The translations under genes were made by a program, and so were the position numbers. Positions 59,661-64,000 of a stretch of DNA of 64,000 nucleotides are shown piece after piece. The stretch's first letter is position 1, and every line of letters starts with the position of its first letter. The stretch comes from Actinophytocola sp035634895. Lineage in GTDB: Bacteria; Actinomycetota; Actinomycetes; Mycobacteriales; Pseudonocardiaceae. The stretch is taken from NCBI RefSeq assembly GCF_035634895.1, contig NZ_DASQCC010000085.1, positions 31,376-95,375 of the forward strand. The letters run 5' to 3'. The notes beneath the pieces were generated by a model, which was not told the origin of the DNA, did no database searches, and worked only from the letters and a program-made list of their open reading frames with translations.

Positions 59661-59873
59661 CGCCGTGCGCGAGCCCGCCGGCCGCCACGACGACGAACGG
59701 CGGCTCGTGCACGCCGTCGAGCGCCCGTCCGAAGACGCCGCGGACACGGTCATCGACCGAGATGTCCGAAGTGGACGGTGACCAACGTCCCGTCCGGAAG
59801 GGACCAGTAGCTCTGGGTGCCCCGGTCGTGCCGCGGTTGACTGGAACCGTGGTACAGAGGGAAAGGAGAACAG
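59661..59873. other. intergenic space between Usp 5 and Hsp20
   Basis: No supported gene. A 38-codon frame from GTG 59665 to 59781 has no ribosome site or family likeness. Half-sites GTCCC and GGGAC occur near 59788-59803 but in the outward order. The Hsp20 ribosome site (AAAGGAGA) is at 59860-59868. Confidence 0.5.
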
Positions 59874-60278
59874 ATGACGAGTCTGATGCCGCGTCCCTTC
59901 GTCTTCCCGGAGGTCGTCCGGCTGCTGGAGGGTGGTTGGCCGTTCGGTGACCACCACGCCGCGCGGATCGAGGACTACCGCGAGGACGGGAGGTATGTGC
60001 TGCGGGTGGAGCTGCCCGGTGTGGACCCGGAGAAGGACATCCAGATCCACGTCCAGGGCACCGAGTTGTCGATCGCGGCCGAGCGGGCCGTGGAGAAGCA
60101 CGACAAGACGCACAGTGAGTTCTCCTACGGCAAGTTCGCGCGGACGGTTCGGTTGCCGGCCGGTGCGTTGCCCGACGAGATCTCGGCGACCTATGAGGCC
60201 GGGATCCTCGAGGTGACGGTGCCGGTGAAGCCCGAGACGGACAACGCCAGGCAGATCGAGGTCACGGTCACCAAGTGA
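59874..60278 (+). CDS. Hsp20/alpha-crystallin small heat shock protein
   Basis: A 134-residue small heat-shock protein. The alpha-crystallin domain spans about residues 27-118 (YVLRVELPGVDPEKDIQIHVQGTELSIAAER, SYGKFARTVRLPAG, and the AGILEVTVPV signature). It is an ATP-independent chaperone; the same class (HspX/Acr) is the hallmark of the DosR regulon. Confidence 0.95.
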   Translation: MTSLMPRPFVFPEVVRLLEGGWPFGDHHAARIEDYREDGRYVLRVELPGVDPEKDIQIHVQGTELSIAAERAVEKHDKTHSEFSYGKFARTVRLPAGALPDEISATYEAGILEVTVPVKPETDNARQIEVTVTK

Positions 60279-60350
60279 CCGAGTGAACGGGTGGCGGGCC
60301 ACTCTCCCTCCCTGGAGGCCCCGCCATCTTTCCCGTAGGAAGGGTTTGCC

Positions 60351-60734
60351 ATGTCCACGGTGGATACGACGGTGGGGGTCGCCATGACCCCCGAGGTGCT
60401 CGGGATCGTCCCCGGCGCGCCGCTGGAGGTGGCGTTGCGGATGATGGTCGAGACGGGGGTGCGGCATCTTCCGGTGGTCGACCGTGGTCGCTGTGTCGGG
60501 TTGCTGCACGAGTCGGATGTGTTGTGGCGGTTGTGGTCCACGGCCGGTGCCGCGCCTCGGGCCGTCATGGTGGCACGGACACCGGTGGTCTCTGTCACCG
60601 TGTCCGACGACATGCGCACGGTCGCACGGCGCATGGTCGACGCGGAGACGGACGCGGCGGTGGTCACCGAGGACGGCCGGATCGTGGGAATCGTGACCGT
60701 GACCGACCTGCTGCACCGGCTGGCTGAGGGGTAG
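60351..60734 (+). CDS. single CBS-pair protein, Hrp1-like (7)
   Basis: A 127-residue protein made of one CBS pair only (TVGVAMTPEVLGIVPGAPLEVALRMM...HLPVVDRGRCVGLLHESDVL and VSVTVSDDMRTVARRMVDAETDAAVVTEDGRIVGIVTVTDLL). Size and architecture match hypoxic response protein 1 (Rv2626c). An imperfect hairpin of GGCGGGCC/GGCCCCGCC lies between the Hsp20 stop and this gene, so part of the transcription may end there. Confidence 0.9.
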   Translation: MSTVDTTVGVAMTPEVLGIVPGAPLEVALRMMVETGVRHLPVVDRGRCVGLLHESDVLWRLWSTAGAAPRAVMVARTPVVSVTVSDDMRTVARRMVDAETDAAVVTEDGRIVGIVTVTDLLHRLAEG

Positions 60735-60850
60735 GCCCCACGCCGGTCGCTCAGTGCCAGGAACCCGCTTGCCGATCTTGCGCGGCTCGTCCGCGCTGGC
60801 CGCCAACCGCGAAGTCGATGTTGTGTCGGCGTGACCGACCGGCATCGGGG

Positions 60851-61099
60851 TCAGGCCGTCAGGAGCGCCAGTGTCCGCGTGCCGCTGGGGGTGAGCATCG
60901 CGGGCGCGGTCGTCCCGGCCGGAGCGGGCCATGCCGGCCCGACCAGGCCGTTGCCCACGAGGTCGCATGCGGCGGCGAAGTCGCACCACAGACCGTCGAC
61001 GGTGAGTTTGGCGTGCCGGTTGACGACGATCTGCCCGCGACCGTCGGCGATGGCTCGCAGCATCGAGCGGTGCCTCGCCGTGAACTCCTTGATGCCCAT
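60851..61099 (-). CDS. small unrecognised protein
   Basis: An 82-residue protein starting at ATG 61099, with GGAGGTGG just upstream. The sequence MGIKEFTARHRSMLRAIADGRGQIVVNRHAKLTVDGLWCDFAAACDLVGNGLVGPA suggests a small winged-helix-like or dodecin-sized fold, but I cannot name a family. It is divergent from the hydrolase/PPDK operon with a perfect DevR box between, so it is probably a regulon member. Confidence 0.7.
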   Translation of the reverse strand: MGIKEFTARHRSMLRAIADGRGQIVVNRHAKLTVDGLWCDFAAACDLVGNGLVGPAWPAPAGTTAPAMLTPSGTRTLALLTA

Positions 61100-61231
61100 G
61101 ATGGCCACCTCCGCTGCTGTGTTCGTTGTCACAAGCATCGTGGATGGGTGGCCGTGCGGGCAGAGGACAAGTCCATCACTTCCTTGCGACGCAAGGCCTT
61201 GCGCCGCGGGCACCCAACCGGCCGGTGGCAC

Positions 61232-61245
61232 GGGACCAAGGTCCC
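61232..61245. promoter_or_regulatory. DevR box, perfect palindrome
   Basis: GGGACCAAGGTCCC (GGGAC-CAAG-GTCCC, CTTG centre on the reverse strand). It is 133 bp from the small leftward gene and 110 bp before the hydrolase start. Confidence 0.78.
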
Positions 61246-61354
61246 CGCCAGCCGGTGACCTACGTAGCCCAACCGAGGACCGTCGTGCCGGTGTGCCGGC
61301 GGCGCCGGGTTGCTGCGATGGAGTCAGGAAGCCAGGACGTGGGAGGTGGATGTG

Positions 61355-62434
61355 ATGTCACGTGCGGAAGACCTTCGGGCGGCACGGGAGTCGCGTGCCG
61401 GCGCCGCGGAACGGGTGAACCGGCGGGGCCCGGGGGACGCGGTGACCCGCATGGTCGACGCCGCCGTGCACCGGGCGACCCGTCACCCGGTGCAGAACCT
61501 CCGCCCCGGCTGGCGTCGGTGCTCCACAGTGGACACCGGTCCGGCGCCGCTCGGTCCGGACTTCCGGGCCGCGATGCGCACCGCGAACGCGCGGATCGAC
61601 GCGCTCGACCTGGCCGAGCTGCGGACCCCGGCCGGCACCGTCCGCTACCTCGATGTCGGTGACGGTCCGCCGGTGCTGCTGGTACACGGGATCTTCGGCG
61701 GCCCGGACGCCGCCATGCGGCAGCTGCGGTCGTTGGTCCCCGGCGGCTTCCGCCTGATCGTGCCGTCCCGATTCGGGTACCTGGGGTCCTCGCTGCCGGC
61801 CCGCGCGACCCCGGCCCGCCAGGCCGACGTGTTCGCCGACCTCCTGGACGGGCTCGGTATCGAGAAGGCGGCCGTGGTCGCGGTCTCGGCGGGCGCGACG
61901 TCCGCGCTGCAGTTCGCCCTCCGGCACCGCGACCGGGTGTCGTCGCTGGCGCTGCTCTCGCCCAACGGGCCGGGTTGGCAGCACGAGCGGCGGCGGATGC
62001 CGTACCGGATCGCGCGGGCACTGTGGGGCTCGGACCGTCTCATGTGGACGGTACGGCGCCACTTCCGCGACCGGTTGGCCCGGCTCGTGGCGGTTCCCGG
62101 GGGCCAGCCGCTGCGCGCGGTAGACCACGCGCGGCTCGATGCGGAGCTCGACGGGGTCTTTCCCCTGTCCCGCAGGGTGAACGGCGCCCTGTTCGACGCG
62201 TTCGTGTCCAACCCGGACATCAACGCCTGCGACCTCGCGGACATCTCCACACCCACGCTGATCGTGCACGCACGGGACGACGCGCTAGCCCCGTGCTGGG
62301 GCGGCATCGCGCTTTCCGAGCGGATTCCGGGCGCCCGGTTGCTCGTCGTCGAGCACGGCGGTCACCTGATGCTGGGCGAGCACCCCGAGGTCGCCGCCGC
62401 GGTCGAGGCACTACTGAGGTCCACACAGGACTGA
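61355..62434 (+). CDS. alpha/beta hydrolase
   Basis: A 359-residue hydrolase with ATG 61355 after GGAGGTGG. About 110 N-terminal residues are an Arg/Ala-rich extension, then the fold begins TVRYLDVGDGPPVLLVHGIFGGPD. Nucleophile elbow VAVSAGATS, acid in VHARDDALAP, and histidine in EHGGHLMLGEHP. It is 13 bp before the PPDK gene in the same operon. Substrate unknown; the extension and short elbow set it apart from the hydrolase at 16481. Confidence 0.87.
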   Translation: MSRAEDLRAARESRAGAAERVNRRGPGDAVTRMVDAAVHRATRHPVQNLRPGWRRCSTVDTGPAPLGPDFRAAMRTANARIDALDLAELRTPAGTVRYLDVGDGPPVLLVHGIFGGPDAAMRQLRSLVPGGFRLIVPSRFGYLGSSLPARATPARQADVFADLLDGLGIEKAAVVAVSAGATSALQFALRHRDRVSSLALLSPNGPGWQHERRRMPYRIARALWGSDRLMWTVRRHFRDRLARLVAVPGGQPLRAVDHARLDAELDGVFPLSRRVNGALFDAFVSNPDINACDLADISTPTLIVHARDDALAPCWGGIALSERIPGARLLVVEHGGHLMLGEHPEVAAAVEALLRSTQD

Positions 62435-62447
62435 ACAGGAGACGACG

Positions 62448-64000
62448 ATGCCGAAGTACGTCTACGACTTCGCCGAGGGCAACCGGTCCATGGCCGACCT
62501 GCTCGGTGGCAAGGGCGCGAACCTCGCCGAGATGACGGTGATGGGGTTGCCCGTGCCACCGGGGTTCACGATCACCACCGAGGCCTGCCGCGCCTATCTC
62601 GCCACCGGTGCCCAGCCCGACGAGCTGGCCGGACAGGTGGGTGAGCACCTGCACCTCCTGGAGCAGGCCATGGGACGCAAGCTGGGCCAGGTCGACGAGC
62701 CGCTGCTGGTGGCCGTCCGTTCCGGCGCCCGGTTCTCCATGCCCGGCATGATGGACACGGTCCTCAACATCGGCCTCACCGACGACTCGGTCGCCGGGCT
62801 CGCCGCGTGGGCCGGGAACGAGCGGCTCGCGTGGGACTCCTACCGCCGGTTGGTGCAGATGTTCGGCACCACCGTGCTGGGTGTCGACGCGAGCCACTTC
62901 GCCGACGCGCTGCGGGAGGCGAAGCTGGCCAAGGGGGTCGACGGCGACCTCGGCCTCGACGCGGCGGACCTGCGCGCGCTGACCGCCACGTTCAAGCGGA
63001 TCGTCCATGAGCGCGCCGGCCGGGAGTTCCCGCAGGACCCGCGCGAGCAGCTGGACATGGCGATCCTGTCGGTGTTCCAGTCCTGGCACACCGACCGCGC
63101 CCACACCTACCGGCGTGCCGAGCACATCGCCGAGGACCTCGGCACCGCGGTCAACGTGTGCGCGATGGTGTTCGGCAACATCGGCGACGACTCCGGCACC
63201 GGCGTCGCGTTCACCCGTGACCCGGCGACCGGCTCGCCCGGCGTCTACGGCGACTACCTGCCCAACGCGCAGGGCGAGGACGTCGTCGCCGGCATCCGGA
63301 ACACGCTGCCGCTGCACCGGCTCCAGGCGCTCCAGCCCACGGCCTACGAGCGGCTCATGGAGATCATGGCGACGCTGGAGGAGCACTACCGCGACCTGTG
63401 TGACATCGAGTTCACCATCGAGCGGCGCAAGCTGTGGATGCTGCAGACCCGTGTCGGCAAGCGCACCGCGGCCGCCGCGTTCCGCATCGCCGACGCGTTG
63501 CGGGAGGAGGGCCTCATCGACGCGGACGAGGCACTGCGGCGGGTGACCGGCGCGCAGCTGGCGCAGCTGATGTTCCCGCGCTTCGGCGACACCGAACGAG
63601 CACCGATCGCCACCGGCGTCGCCGCGTCGCCGGGCGCGGCCGTCGGCGAGGTCGTGTTCGACTCGGCCACCGCCGTCCGGCGGGCCGAGGAGGGCGCCGC
63701 GGTCATCCTGGTGCGCCGCGAGACCAACCCGGACGACCTCGACGGTCTCATCCACGCCCGTGGCGTGCTGACCAGCCGGGGCGGCAAGACCTCCCACGCG
63801 GCGGTCGTCGCGCGTGGGCTCGGCCGAACCTGCGTGTGCGGCGCGGAGTCGCTGACCATCGACACCAAGGGCCGCCGGTTCACCACCGCGGCGGGCACGG
63901 TCGTCGCGGAGGGGGACGTCATCTCCGTCGACGGCACCGCGGGGAAGGTCTACCTCGGCGAGCTGGACGTCGTCCCGTCCCCGGTCGTCGACTACTTCGA
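62448..64000 (+). CDS. ppdK: pyruvate phosphate dikinase (5' part, runs off the window)
   Basis: 517 codons are visible from ATG 62448, with ACAGGAGA upstream. The N-terminal ATP-grasp (VYDFAEGNRSMADLLGGKGANLAEMT, GNIGDDSGTGVAFTRDPATG, EFTIERRKLWMLQTR) and the swivelling phosphohistidine domain with catalytic His in GGKTSHAAVVARGLG are present. The PEP/pyruvate barrel would lie beyond the window; the frame is still open at its end. PPDK interconverts pyruvate and PEP using ATP/pyrophosphate. Placement under a DevR box suggests PEP or PPi metabolism is redirected in dormancy. Confidence 0.95.
   Translation, partial: MPKYVYDFAEGNRSMADLLGGKGANLAEMTVMGLPVPPGFTITTEACRAYLATGAQPDELAGQVGEHLHLLEQAMGRKLGQVDEPLLVAVRSGARFSMPGMMDTVLNIGLTDDSVAGLAAWAGNERLAWDSYRRLVQMFGTTVLGVDASHFADALREAKLAKGVDGDLGLDAADLRALTATFKRIVHERAGREFPQDPREQLDMAILSVFQSWHTDRAHTYRRAEHIAEDLGTAVNVCAMVFGNIGDDSGTGVAFTRDPATGSPGVYGDYLPNAQGEDVVAGIRNTLPLHRLQALQPTAYERLMEIMATLEEHYRDLCDIEFTIERRKLWMLQTRVGKRTAAAAFRIADALREEGLIDADEALRRVTGAQLAQLMFPRFGDTERAPIATGVAASPGAAVGEVVFDSATAVRRAEEGAAVILVRRETNPDDLDGLIHARGVLTSRGGKTSHAAVVARGLGRTCVCGAESLTIDTKGRRFTTAAGTVVAEGDVISVDGTAGKVYLGELDVVPSPVVDYF

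Noticed and set aside
59665..59781. A 38-codon frame after Usp 5
   Set aside because: No ribosome site, no recognisable motif, and composition similar to shadow frames.
59788..59803. GTCCC...GGGAC near the Hsp20 gene as a DevR box
   Set aside because: The half-sites are in the outward order (GTCCC first) with a wrong spacing, so it does not match the pattern of the other sites.

Overview
The window is about 72% G+C, with codon use, ATGA/GTGA start-stop overlaps and gene families typical of a filamentous actinomycete. The best guess is Pseudonocardiaceae or a relative; no rRNA or species marker is present to confirm this. No tRNA, rRNA, CRISPR array or autonomous insertion sequence was seen. 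Both ends cut through genes.

Region 1 (1-11.7 kb) is the 3' part of a biosynthetic operon read left to right. It encodes a P450, a HemN-like radical SAM enzyme, an ACP, three tandem SRPBCC cyclase-like proteins, a halogenase-like flavoprotein, a PF04199 cyclase, a fourth SRPBCC protein, KS-alpha, a chain-length-factor homologue, an AlkA-like DNA glycosylase and a free-standing acyltransferase. This is a type II polyketide pathway. The glycosylase sits between the chain length factor and the acyltransferase, which suggests self-protection against a DNA-alkylating product. The radical SAM enzyme belongs to the superfamily that forms the cyclopropane warhead in CC-1065/yatakemycin. This is the best candidate for an undescribed system.

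Region 2 (11.7-31 kb) is mixed accessory and housekeeping DNA. It holds a three-gene SPFH / zinc-ribbon / coiled-coil membrane operon in which a GYF-type domain on one protein may bind PPPLPG repeats on its partner. It also holds a secreted SGNH esterase with a lectin domain; a hydrolase-cupin pair next to a TetR/flavin monooxygenase pair; a methyltransferase; a lipoprotein sugar dehydrogenase; a GH95 glycosidase; a HEAT protein co-transcribed with a MerR-HEAT regulator; a second P450; a TetR regulator; an F420-type reductase; and a YceI protein.

Region 3 (31-64 kb) is a large dormancy/hypoxia island resembling the mycobacterial DosR (DevR) regulon. It contains a DevS/DosT-type two-GAF histidine kinase with a conserved candidate haem histidine, its DevR-type response regulator, seven CBS proteins (several with BON domains), five tandem universal stress proteins, three Acg-like nitroreductases, a P2-type cation ATPase, a GNAT-acyl-CoA synthetase (Pat-like), a DoxX-like protein, an Rv2004c-like kinase, an Rv1733c-like membrane protein, DUF1918, Hsp20, an Hrp1-like CBS protein, GAPDH and pyruvate phosphate dikinase. 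Sites matching or close to GGGAC-N4-GTCCC lie in almost every divergent promoter region of the island and none was seen elsewhere, which supports a single DevR-controlled regulon.

The island is interrupted at 45.9-47.9 kb by a MarR/TetX-like monooxygenase pair followed by a 168-bp MITE-like inverted-repeat element. The end of that element supplies the stop codon of a neighbouring small gene.
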